Positions 1-10,040 of a stretch of DNA of 36,396 nt are shown piece by piece. The stretch comes from Multifurca ochricompacta (Eukaryota > Basidiomycota > Agaricomycetes > Russulales > Russulaceae): contig WTXG01000327.1 of assembly GCA_022496185.1 (NCBI GenBank), forward strand, positions 1-36,396, in the 5' to 3' direction. The position numbers and the translations under genes are program-made. Positions within the stretch are counted from its first letter, which is position 1. Each line of letters begins with the position of its first letter. A model generated the notes under the pieces. It saw only the letters and a list, made by a program, of their open reading frames with translations, was not told where the DNA came from and searched no databases.

Positions 1-14
1 GCTGAGGTGCGCAG

Positions 15-2011
15 GCTGCGAAAGAAATAGGAATTCAAAATATCTTAGCATTGCGAGGAGGTTTGCATGATAGAGGGTCTCGATTAGATGGGTGCTGATC
101 GTGCCGCATAGACCCCCAAGAGGAGAAGAATATTGGATCCCCACGGATCCCGTTTCACGCATGCCCTTGATTCATATCCTATATTCGGTCGTCACCCGAG
201 TTCTCTGATGCTTTTCACTTGGGGTGGCAGGTCATTTTGATGGTCATGTCGACGGTCTTGCTTCTAATCTCATCAAATCCCAGCCTACCCAGATGGCCAC
301 ACCGACAGCTCATATACGGAAGATGAAGAGATCGAGCACCTGAAAGCGAAGATCAACAACGGCGCCGATTTTATCGTGACACAACTGTTTTACGATACCG
401 AAAACTTTCTTCGATGGTTGCAGAAGATCCGCTCACGCGGTAGCTCACGCTCTCATAAACGTTCTTACTTGTGCTTACCATGCCTTAGGTATAACGGTGC
501 CAGTTATCCCGGGTATCATGCCCCTCCAAACATATGCCTCGTTCCTTCGCCTCACAAAGCTTTGTGGCACGCACATTCCAGACTCGATCCGAGCAGATCT
601 AGAGCCAATCAAAGTACTGTCATCCGGTTATGCGACTTCTCCTCGGCGATCTACTTACCGACGTTCCTTTCATACTAGCATGACGACCAGAAAGTTAAGG
701 ACTACGGCATATATCTAGCTGTCAATATGATACAACGCCTTGTGGATGAAGGCGGTTTGCGCGGTTTCACTTCTGTACTCTCAATCTCGAGAAGAGCGTG
801 CAGAGAATTCTCGAGATCTTGGGTTGGACTTCGAGACATGCGAAGATACAAAACAAACTAATAGCAGTAAGCCCTCATGACGTATTGGAAGGAATTCATG
901 ATTAATGAGGCAGATAAGGAGTCGCTTGGCCCAGCCGAGCAACCCGTAACTACTAATCCTGACCTGATCGTTACACCTGCAAGTGCAACCAGCTCTGCAA
1001 CTAACGGGCTCGTATCACACATACCCAATGAAGGGGACACAGGCAAAGGGGAAGTAAATTACGCTGCCACATGGGACGAATTTCCGAACGGGCGATTTGG
1101 CGACGTCAATAGCCCGGCATTTGGCAGTCAAGATCTCTGGGGAGGCTTTAATCGAATCGTGAGCGCATTTACTTCCTACCGTCAATCACCAATCTTCATG
1201 GAGAGTCGATCATAGACGCCGACCGGCTCTCATCCTAACACGCTTGAGGACATTACGACACTCAGCCTGCGCTTCCTCTCGGGCGAGATCACCTCGTACC
1301 CATTCTCGCCTATACCACTTTCCAACGAGTCGCAGCTCATCCTTCCTCACCTGCTTCGTCTAGCCAGACAAGGATGGTGGCCCGTCGGATCGCAACCTGC
1401 CATCGATGGCTGGCGTTCGGATAATGATACGGTCGGCTGGGGCCCCGCAGGAGGATACGTATACCAAAAACCATTTGTTGAGTTTTTTGCTAGCAAAAAG
1501 ATCGTGGAGAAGTTGGAGGAGGTGATCGGGAAGGTGAAAGGGATCGTGGATTTCTTGGCAGGGAACAACGCGGTACGTTGTGGGGAGTAATTCCCTATGT
1601 TTCTTTTTACGAACACTTACATTGTCGCTGGAAGGGTGAACTCAGGACCAGCGTGCAGGAATCTGAACGGAATGCGGTGACATGGGGTGTCTTTCCGGGT
1701 CAGGAGATCATCCAATCGACCATTATCGAGCAAGAATCATTCCTGACGTGGAAGGTGCGCACCCTCACGTTTTTCTTCACATTTGGTCTCTCGCTCGCAT
1801 ATCTTATGATTCTGCGCAGGATGAGGTGTTTTCGATCTGGACCGACTGGGCCTCTCAATTTGCTCCTAACTCACAAGAGCGACGGGTGCTGGAGGACACC
1901 AGAGATACCCGTTGGCTTGTCAACGTCACGCACCACGACTTCAGGGATCCAGATGCGCTGTGGAGGTTTTTGTTCGATGAAATCGGTCTGGATGATCCCA
2001 ACCTAACATGA
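15..2011 (+). CDS. Methylenetetrahydrofolate reductase, 5'-truncated by the window edge
   Basis: Reduces 5,10-methylene-THF to 5-methyl-THF for methionine synthesis in the cytosol. The N-terminal TIM barrel is entered at AAKEIGIQNILALRG (15-60). It continues with the exon coding DGHTDSSYTEDEEIEH and GADFIVTQLFYD (284-about 439) and then VPVIPGIMPLQTYASF after an intron. The C-terminal regulatory half follows: ATWDEFPNGRFGD, GWWPVGSQPAIDG, GWGPAGGYVYQKPFVEFF, NAVTWGVFPGQEI and DTRWLVNVTHHDF, ending DDPNLT-stop. At least seven introns fit GT-AG, for example 61-111, 231-283 and the one after GNNA near 1570. The fungal MET12/MET13 family fits throughout. Five single-base losses break the frame, all in homopolymers: C-run 113-117, C-run 149-151, TT 171-172, G-run 221-224 and C 768. 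The downstream exons are clean. I read it as a functional gene with sequence errors; a real pseudogene is the alternative. Confidence 0.93.
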
Positions 2012-2336
2012 GCCCCAGTCTCGGAGTATCTATATGTAGGATGGTCCCACGTTTGCATACACTATGAGAGGCCCTTTCGAAGGTAGCTGACCTGACATGC
2101 GCGCGTAAAAGCTGTATGTCCCACTCACTTGATTGCGCCAGTGCCACCATAAATCCTCCAGTTCCCTTATGCTTGCTGCGCTTACGTGGAAACAGGGCGG
2201 AAATAAAATGGAATTGAACCATTTCCTACCCACGCTTAGGATCAAGGAATTGTTTTTTTTTGTCGGATTTCAACAAACAGCATTTCAGAAAAGACGTTTG
2301 CTGAGACAAGATTGTTCTCAGTAAAAGTGATTGACT

Positions 2337-2930
2337 TTAGAATCTGAGATACAAAAATTGTCGACGTCGGTTGTAAAATAAGTGACGAGATAGTATAAAC
2401 GCCGCCAACTCATCAATTTTACGAGAACCGAAGCGACTACTCCGCTCACAATTACATGGAGGGATTCGGGGAAAACGAAACCACGGCCGTCGTGACCCCC
2501 CGACATGGGTAATAAACGACTCCCAGTCCCCCAACTCCAAGAGAAAGCTCGATAACCTGTGCTGGAATGCTTCAATACTCACGTAACTGAACATTCGGCT
2601 TTGGGTAACGCTGGTCCCTCACACGCCCTGGACCGAAAGAGACATCCCAAGTCCAGCCGGCGTCGGACATACCCATGGTTAAGAAGAGGGAAGGGTTAGT
2701 ATTGGTCAGATGACGTAAGGGAGGGTCGTTGTCTGAGCCCCGAATCAAACGACGTGACCACATCACTCGCGACTCAAACTCTAAGGGGGGCTGCAAAGTC
2801 GTATTCCATTGTGACCATGCCATTATTTTTACTTACACTAGGTTGTGGTTCGACCCGGAAGACTATTCGCTCTCCGAGGTCCGCGAGTAGTTCTGGCTGC
2901 AACCGCGCCCACCACGCGACCGTGACCTGA
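2337..2930 (-). CDS. Unrecognised spliced protein, partial model
   Basis: I do not recognise the family. The minus strand reads LAQVTVAWWARLQPELLADL and ends that exon at RVEPQPS. A clean 47-nt intron follows (GTAAGT...TTTGCAG, about 2792-2838). It joins in frame to PPLEFESRVMWSRRL and then to SLFLTMGMSDAGWTWDVSFG and RDQRYPKPNVQ (about 2590). A further stretch, SIEAFQHRLSSFLLELGDWE, lies at 2594-2337. It probably changes frame near a G-run at about 2500, where the alternative frame is hydrophobic (ESLHVIVSGVVASVLVKL). The in-frame splice and non-random composition argue for a real or recently real gene. The first exon and the stop are not settled, and a tail near 2030-2170 may belong to it. 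Confidence 0.35.
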
Positions 2931-2986
2931 GCTAGAAAATGACTGACACTGACAAAAAAGGGGATGCTAGTGCGCCATCGGCGCAA

Positions 2987-3539
2987 TTCGACGCCGACCG
3001 TAAACCTTATCAGTTTGTCCCTTCACATAGGCTCTTTCGACGAGCATCGTCTTGCGCTGCTGCTATACTGGCCGTCTTAATGGATGGACGGACGGATGAC
3101 AGGAGAAGCAAGCCTGATCGCTCCAGCGTAATTCCTGGTGAACTGGACACAAACATTGAGGTAGGAAGGGGAACAATAGATGGGCCGCGACCAGGTGGAA
3201 TGATTGAGAACATACAACACCCCAGTAGTAATCTTCCCGCACGCCTTTTGGAGATTCTGTGTGATCACACGCCAGCCCATGCCGTTCTACGCCAGATGAG
3301 CGCGCCGCCCGCATGGAATAGAATAACTAGAACTTTCAGAGGTCCGTGACAGGAGTCATTGTGTACTAATTGCAGTCGGTGATAGCTGGGTGGAACAACC
3401 GTTGTGTCGGAGTCCTCGATACGAAAGAAAGAATCAAAAAAAATTGACGCTCCGGTTTTGCCTCGTGTTCGCTTGTCCTCGACGGATTCTATCGATGGCG
3501 AGAAGAGGGTCTACCACTGATCGAAGGAAAAAGTTATCA
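2987..3539. other. Non-coding or unresolved spacer
   Basis: An open frame of 136 codons runs on the plus strand (2939-3349). It overlaps the better supported minus-strand exon and has no recognisable motif, so I do not call it. The far upstream exons of the minus-strand gene could lie here, but no splice chain was convincing. An A-rich run sits near 3435-3445. Confidence 0.3.
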
Positions 3540-4800
3540 TATTGGTAAGCGTTTCCATCACAATCAAGCCCTGGAAATTGAACTCCTAGTTAGATTTCCC
3601 CTGAAGAGCTCAGGAATCCTATTTCAGTCACCCCGGACGCGACGGATCAGATGCATCATCAGACATCACCAGGTTCCTCGAGACTCGTTAATTGTCGAGC
3701 TGGGTTTACTTGTACGAATGCAGACCTACTACTCGTTTATCTCTGCTTATTGTGGACAGGTTTAATACAGGTTTGATGATGACCAGGTACAGCTCTGATG
3801 GGCCTTAGACCCCCCTCAAACGGGCTAGGTCACTTATGCGATAGACTTTATGCTGACAACGTCACGCTAGCAGCACCGCTTCAGTTAAGCCACAAGGTTG
3901 TCATTTCACACACGCTGTCATCATGCGGAGGGTTAGCACATACGACAAGCCCCCACTTTTCCCTGTCACACAAGAGGTCCACAACATCCTCGTACAGCCA
4001 CAAGGCGCGGCAATTTTACGAGCGAGAAAAAGCACAAGCCTCATACACCCGAAGACCGCGCTTCTTGGTAACTAACCCTCGCTTCTGAGATAATCCAGTA
4101 CACGAGGTTGAGAAAAGGGGCCTCGCTTAAAGAGCGGGTTTAGGACCAAAAGGTGGGAGGGGGATATTATAATGGAAGGTGGCTAACGTCAAGTGTGTTC
4201 CCTTCCTATACGCGTCGATTGCAGGCAATATGGGCGGCTAGTTTTTTTTAAATTTTTGAATGACACCTTGTTCTCTGGAAGGCGGGGAGCGTGGTGCTGG
4301 GCTTGGTGGAGGTCGGTGGGGAATTGTAATCAAGTCGTCGATACGTAAAAAAAGCAAACGTGCGCTCATCAAGCAAGCATGAGAAGAACGGAGGGGGAAA
4401 GGTGAGACAGGTAACTCAAACTCTCAGCACTGCGCTGACATTCTCGGTACCACTGACGCCGGAAAACCTCGTTGAATTTTTTTAGCTCGCCATGTTAATA
4501 TAGCCTAAGTGCTGATAAAAGGGCCGGCCACTGCAGATCGATATACACATTGAAAGAATGGCGGTTATCGTAAGGTCCGGGAAACAAATAGCGACATCTT
4601 TGTGGCAGGCATTCCTGATCGTCCCTTATCGACGCAAGAGGAGAGCAGGCAAGGCCAAACTACTGGCATAAAGTCGGGAGACGTCGAGAGACGTCGCTCG
4701 AAACAAGAGACCGTGTATACATTGATTCTATGACTGATGACAATTTTTCCAGAGGGCTCACGTACGTTCATCACGCGGCCTGATGACCCGTCAGCAGGCA
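3540..4800. repeat. Diverged long repeat, copy 1
   Basis: This stretch aligns, with many substitutions and gaps, to about 6895-8110 in the same orientation. Shared anchors in order are: TTCCATCACAAT; CGGATCAGAT-CATCAGAC; GGACAGGTTT versus GGGCAGGTTT; CGATAGACT followed by AGCAGCACCGC; ATCCAGTACACGAGGTTGA versus ATCCAATACGCGAGGTTGA; CCTCGCTTAAA; CGATACGTAAA; and ATGAAAGA-TGGCGGT near the end. No copy encodes an intact recognisable protein. It is either an old transposon or a duplicated gene now decayed; the coding strand, if any, is unclear. Confidence 0.6.
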
Positions 4801-4940
4801 TCCATTATTTTTTGTCTTTTGTTCCTTCTCAGTTCCTCCTCACAACGGACCGTTCGGCTTCAATAAGGAGAAAGGCCAGATCGAATTTGAGCTTTACATA
4901 AAGTACTGGCTATAATGTTGTCCATGATATAGCTCACCCA

Positions 4941-5115
4941 ACTCACCCCCACCGCTGACATCCCTAAAGTGGTAATCCTGTCACACGACTCACCACTGAC
5001 ATCCCTAAAGTGGTAATCTTGTCACACGACTCAGATTTGTAATAATATTTATTTTAAAAAGGAAGTTATCGTTAAATATTTATTTTAAAAAGGAAAATTA
5101 TTGAAAATATCATTA
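4941..5115 (+). repeat. Left terminal inverted repeat
   Basis: Two tandem units of about 39 bp (4952-5032) share GACATCCCTAAAGTGGTAAT and the string GTCACACGACTCA. They are followed by an AT-rich subterminal block with two copies of ATTTATTTTAAAAAGGAA. A related 40-bp unit (ATCATTACAAAT-AAAGTCATGTGACA-GTAGACA) is then repeated at about 5107-5146 and 5183-5222. Confidence 0.8.
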
Positions 5116-5372
5116 CAAATTAAAGTCATGTGACATGTAGACATTATTTTAAAAAGGAAAGTTATCGATCGTTGATCAATAAAATATCATTACAAATCAA
5201 AGTCATGTGACAGGTAGACAAGGATGTTAAGCATTCTCACTATAGGTTACGGTTGTCCCTCCTCCCGTCCATGCAATGGACAATAACACTCCTTCTGCTA
5301 CAAAAAAATGTTCCAAGGTATGGTGTAAAAATCTTGTAACACTTACTGCACAAGACTTGTGACCACTGCCGA

Positions 5373-6330
5373 ATGCGGGATAGGAAAAACAAGAAGGCCC
5401 AAAGAGTTCATGAGAATGAGAAAAAGAAGCAAAAGGAATTCAATGGGCGCACAGTAGGTGAAAAAGCCAAGAGGGTGGATGAAGACACGTCAGGAGATGA
5501 AGGAATCTCAAGCAGTCCTTGGGCCGCGTGCAATCTCATAAAGAGCGAGGATGAAATTGATTTTGTGGTAATTAGTAACTTACTATGGATATAGATAAGG
5601 ATTAACAGTATAATCTACAGATATCTGGTACTAGAGAGGAGATATTCGATACCGGAGAGGCAATGTTTGGCTCCCTTCGAACGCAATTTAGAACGTACCA
5701 TGATTTAAAATTTAGAGGAACTTTCACTGTTCCAAATGACCCATTGGTTTCTGATAGAGAGCAGATTGACATGATTGCTAAGGAAATCTGGAAGGTGACA
5801 GGGTATAGATTTTTGTGAGTAGTATCCCCAATGCTATTATTATATGACATTTACAGGATTAGTGTGAAGGATCATAAGCAACTGCAAACAGGGCACCAAA
5901 CGCGTTTTTAGTGCAGCCAGGATGAAGCAAGAAAGAAGAAATCAAATGTTTCCAAAGCACTAAAGGTGCAACATCGTGATAACGTCAGAATGAAGCAGTA
6001 CCCATGCCACAGTCAACTATATATCACTTGCCAAGGAAGCATGCCAGGGGGGGATAGGACAATCTCCATTCGACTTGAACATCACATGAAGCATGTACAT
6101 TGCTTTGATGTCACCCTGCCACCTATTGCAATGGACACCTGCTGCAATGGTTGCAAAGGTACAGGCAGCATATCCATCAATAACATTGGCACCGATCCAC
6201 GTGGCTTGGATGCAGACGAGCCAGATTCTGGCATCGCGATCACCTGCAACTGGTTGGATCGTGACACTAGACAGAGTAGCACGAGAACGCCAAAGTTCTT
6301 ATCTAATCATTATTTGATCTTATTCCAACC
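5373..6330 (+). pseudogene. MULE-type transposase N-terminal fragment, broken
   Basis: Segments in order: a Lys/Glu-rich stretch (MRDRKNKKAQRVHENEKKKQ); then FRGTFTVPNDPLVSDREQ and DMIAKEIWKVTGYRF; an intron-like GTGAGT...TTACAG (about 5816-5859); then RISVKDHKQLQTGHQTRF, a stop, and CSQDEARKKKS, QHRDNVRMKQYPCHSQLYIT, TISIRLEHHMKHVHCFDV. A Cys-Ser-Gln / basic run / HRD-x-x-x-M-K pattern followed by an Ile-x-Leu-x-His-His motif is what I expect in the FAR1-like N-terminal region of basidiomycete MULE transposases. The catalytic and C-terminal parts are absent. An in-frame stop near 5910 and a frame change near 6130 confirm decay. Confidence 0.55.
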
Positions 6331-6454
6331 GATTTGTACTGATATGTCATTGATAACTTTCCTTTTTAAAATAAATATTATTACAAATCACAGTCGTGTG
6401 GCAATATTACCACTTTAGGGATGTCAGCGCGGGGAGAGTTATCTGATCTTATTC

Positions 6455-6632
6455 CAACTTATATTTTTTTGATAACTTTCCTTATTAAAATAGATATTCA
6501 ATGATAACTTCCTTTTTAAAATAAATATTATTACAAATCTGAGTTGTGTGACAAGATTACCACTTTAGGGATGTCAGTGGTGAGTCGTGTGACAGGATTA
6601 CCACTTTAGGGATGTCAGCGGTGGGGGTGAGT
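6455..6632 (-). repeat. Right terminal inverted repeat, with a duplicated arm next to it
   Basis: Inverted copy of the left end. A second, partly degenerate copy of the same arm lies directly inside it at about 6310-6437, ending with ACCACTTTAGGGATGTCAGC near 6401-6426. The string TGATCTTATTCCAAC starts both arm copies, so the right end looks internally duplicated. Confidence 0.78.
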
Positions 6633-6894
6633 AAGGTAACTTCGTACTCCAGCTCCCAAGGTTTGTCTTTTTGAGGCGTTCCTCTGGCGCTTTCCCATGG
6701 ACGGGTCCACTGACATATCAGGGGCTGTGCGCTCGACTGGCGAAAGCTCAGGTAATAAAACCCTATTTACTACCCAGACGCCAGGACGTCCGATTAAAAC
6801 AAAATTTTTGGTTAGTCGTTGTTGCCCCGAATGAATGTCAAGACCGCCGATCGTCATAACGTAGTGCTACGCACACACGCTGGTACCATATATG

Positions 6895-8110
6895 TAAGCT
6901 CTTCTCTTCCATCACAATGGAAGGCTCACTTGCGCGGCATCCCTGACAATACCCTCGAACGTAAACTATCAATCACACCATCAGCCAGGCCTCCCCGGCG
7001 CTTGGGAATATGATTTCATCCCCTCTGATACGGCGGATCAGATACATCAGACGTGAACAAGGCTTTTTCTGAATCTGCTGAATGTCGGGCTGTGCTCCCG
7101 TAAGAAGGCAGACCTGGGCATTTAGGACCTTCAACCGGCTCCCTCCGCGCCTTGTGGGCAGGTTTGATGTGCTGCTATGGGAGGACTCAAATGCCCGTGC
7201 CTTGACTCGGCCGATCATCCGATAGACTCTACAGTCAATAGCAGCACCGCCGGTATCACTTCAGATGGGCCACGAGGATGTCGTCTCACGCCCTTGTCAC
7301 CATCTATCGTAAACATGCCCCTGGGGGGGGGGTTGATACGTACGGCAGGTCCACTCTTCGCTCTGTCACATGGGTGGCCCCCAATACACCTTCAAACAAT
7401 AGAGGTGCGGCGGTTCGACAGCCATGCCTCCTGGGATTGTATATTCCGGCTGAGTATTTCTTGGCACCCTCCTTCGCCGAAATCAATCCAATACGCGAGG
7501 TTGACGAAAAGGGTACCTCGCTTAAATGGTGGCTCTAGGAAGGCTAGAGTGGTGTTGCAGGGACTAAGGCGGAAGATGGACGAGCAGGCTTAACCTTACC
7601 CCTCGGGTCTTGCCGGCGTTGCTCTCTCGTAACGAGTCGGTTTCAGGTAATTGTTGTTGTTTCTACGGAGTTCAGAGGCCTTGGTTTTTCAGATGTTCGA
7701 TACGTAAACAACGCGGGAGTGCGCTCGAGTCGACCAAAAGATAAATAAGAGACTGGATAGAGGACCACCTTCGTAAAGGCGAGGCTCACTGTGTAACCAC
7801 ACACAATCGTACTAATGCAGCAAAATAGACACGCACACCGAGAATCACACCTTGCACGGTGTTAAAACGTTATTATTTGAACCGTTCGCATGGATGGAAA
7901 ACGACGTTTCAGTTTCAGCACTTCGCCGGTATTCTCGGCCCAACCGATGTCAGTCTGCCTATTTTTTGACTCCCAATATTAATGTTGCGAGGTTGATCCG
8001 AGAGGCAACCAAACATCGATCTGCATTATGAAAGACTGGCGGTCAGCCTTGGTGATGGATTCGGAGGCAAACGCCATGTCGCTATGTTGGGCACTCCTAT
8101 AGTAATGTTG
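6895..8110. repeat. Diverged long repeat, copy 2
   Basis: Direct counterpart of 3540-4800 (anchors listed there), lying on the other side of the MULE-like element. The minus strand has longer open stretches than copy 1, for example about 7304-7486 and 6973-7218, with no motif I can name. A run of nine or ten G near 7322-7331 interrupts the alignment. Confidence 0.6.
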
Positions 8111-8346
8111 AACTTGATCCGAGCACCAGGGAAAGCCAATGCATAACAAGGCCAACTTGCGGATGCGAACATTACTCAAACCGAGGTCAAAATCCGAACA
8201 TATCAGAGAGACCAAATTAGCATTCTGGGGCACTTTGGAAAGGAAGTCGATACGACAATACAACCGAATGAAAGTGACAGTCTGTGCACATGTCATACGT
8301 AACAATTCTAAGCCCAATGGGAACCCAGCCTGATAGACGGAAGTAT

Positions 8347-9100
8347 TCACCCGGAGGGAATCTTTTTGAAAACTATGGTCAGATGAAGTTCGTTTTGCCC
8401 CTCATAAGAGACCCTGGAATCAAATAGTTGCCAGAATGCGCATGGCCCTTGGTTGTTCGGCGCCGCATGTGCTCCTAGAGGGGAATACGAAAAGTTCGTT
8501 GCGTAGGACGGTAACGTATCAGGCGTGAACTGATATCCATTATGATTCGTTCCCCCTTGTCCGGAATACCCATACTGAATATCCGGCTTCAACAAACTAA
8601 GCAGGAGATCGCATTTGAACTCCATAGAGAATACTGACCGGCATGTAACCATGATATAGCGGTGAAGGAGCTCTAGTTCTCTGAGGATTACCGGTGGAAT
8701 AGTTGAAGCCATGCCCTGGGATTGCGCTTCCTCCATTCATGTCGCTGTTACGTCCAAAAGGCGCCGCGAGTGGGTCTCCAAAACCCCCCGACTATAAATA
8801 TTGAGCCCGCAGAACTGCGTGACACCGGAAAATTCTGGCACATACAGTATAATAAGGTTGCGTATCGTATTGTGCTGTCACTGGTTGGGCAGAACCAAGG
8901 GGTATGGCATTGGGTTGCATCTATCTGCAGTCAATATACATGGTCACCGCCAAAAATATGGGCTCACAACTCGGTCGGGGGGTATGCCGGAAGAAAAACC
9001 ATTATTGCGAATTGACAGATCCTGTCCATGAGCTTGTTGTTGGGTGGACGCTGTCTGCATCATCGCAACAAATTTGTCGAATGAGGGGGGGGGGCGTTTA
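8347..9100 (-). pseudogene. Low-complexity Gly/Asn/Tyr/Pro-rich protein segment, broken
   Basis: The minus strand contains protein-like stretches in different frames. These are QPNAIPLGSAQPVTAQYDTQ (about 8920-8860), then SGGFGDPLAAPFGRNSDMNG with GSAIPGHGFNYSTGNPQ (about 8795-8690), then PDIQYGYSGQGGTNHNGYQF with TPDTLPSYATNFSYSP (about 8590-8470). Such tails are common in fungal transcription factors, but no DNA-binding domain is visible. The frames join only with shifts or unseen introns. It may be a decayed gene, or a real one with sequence errors like those elsewhere in the window. Confidence 0.35.
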
Positions 9101-9930
9101 TTTATACTATGCACGCCCGTATGTCCATGTTTAGGGCATTCCCTCTTAGAGTGGTGTACTAGGAGATAAGCCGATTCCCCAGGCTGCCGGGCATGGTGCC
9201 GGGCATGGTGCGACGTATCTGCAACCGTGAGTCACGGAACACAATTACCTTATGGCGGTCCGGTCGATCATGCGTGCAATGCGCGTGTTCCAATGGCGTC
9301 GATGGGAGAGTAAAGACGATGAGGGTGACGGTGCAAGTTATCACATTGATGCATCTCAAGATAGGGGCACTACATAATAACAACTGAAATGTTCAACTTG
9401 TAGACGGAAATGAAGTGTTCTTCGGCCAATTTTCCAACCTGAATCAAGGAAATTAAGGGTTTCTTGGTGGTTGGGTATTGGGCGTCGAGCTTATGGGCGC
9501 GTAGAAAGAAAAATGAAAATGAAAATGAAATCTATGCCTATGCCGGTATAAGCCAGCCAGCCAGCCAGCCAGCCAGCCAAGCTAGATGCTGGCCCGTCTT
9601 TGGTTTTGTTTTTTTAAATTAAATATAATAAAAAAATAAAAAGATAAATAAAGATATACATACGCAGCACAGCACAGCAAATCGACGTCACCAAACAAAC
9701 TCCAAGCACTTCAAACTCCAACTACAAGATACACTTTTTATTGAGGCGGAACCAACGACCAAGTCACTATACTTCTCACTTCTCTTAATGGGAAGTAGGA
9801 TCATGCGCAGGGAAATCCGGTCGGAGATGAAATGTAGAATTAAATTCAAACTTTTGTGCCATACAATATTCGCGCACTTAATCTAACAAATGACTACTGA
9901 AGTTTGATGAGCACTCAACGTGGTTGTCCC
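9101..9930. other. Intergenic region, AT-rich, no gene seen
   Basis: No coding motif on either strand. It holds a G-run at about 9085-9094, GAAAAT repeats at about 9512-9530, the AGCC microsatellite, and an AT-rich block at about 9610-9660. Confidence 0.5.
9551..9578. repeat. AGCC tetranucleotide microsatellite, 7 units
   Basis: Seven perfect AGCC units in a row, followed by a T/A-rich block that starts near 9605. Confidence 0.95.
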
Positions 9931-10040
9931 CTAGTGTCTTGATAATAAATTATACCATACATTAGATTTTCCCTCGATTGCCCACTCGTTCTCAATCGAA
10001 AAAAGAAGCTTTATAAAGAAAACGCGTTCCAATGCCCCGT

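Larger units (their letters stand above)
4941..6632. mobile_element. Non-autonomous MULE-like DNA transposon with long inverted ends
   Basis: The left end begins ACTCACCCCCACCGCTGAC and the right end is its inverted copy, finishing at 6632. The inverted arms match almost perfectly for about 140 bp (one mismatch noted), with weaker similarity to about 185 bp. Each arm carries two tandem units of about 39 bp built around TGACATCCCTAAAGTGGTAA, then AT-rich units with TTTATTTTAAAAAGGAA. The flanks (GCTCACCCA left, AAGGTAACT right) show no target-site duplication, so the exact boundaries or an old rearrangement remain open. Inside lies a broken coding segment resembling the N-terminal part of basidiomycete MULE transposases. 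No DDE catalytic domain is visible, so it cannot move by itself. Confidence 0.75.

Noticed and set aside
2939..3349. Open frame of 136 codons on the plus strand
   Set aside because: It overlaps the spliced minus-strand exon, has no motif and no clear Kozak or splice context.
4941..6632. CRISPR-like array of the repeated 39-bp units
   Set aside because: The units are tandem and mirrored as inverted arms, with no unique spacers, in a eukaryotic genome; they are transposon ends.
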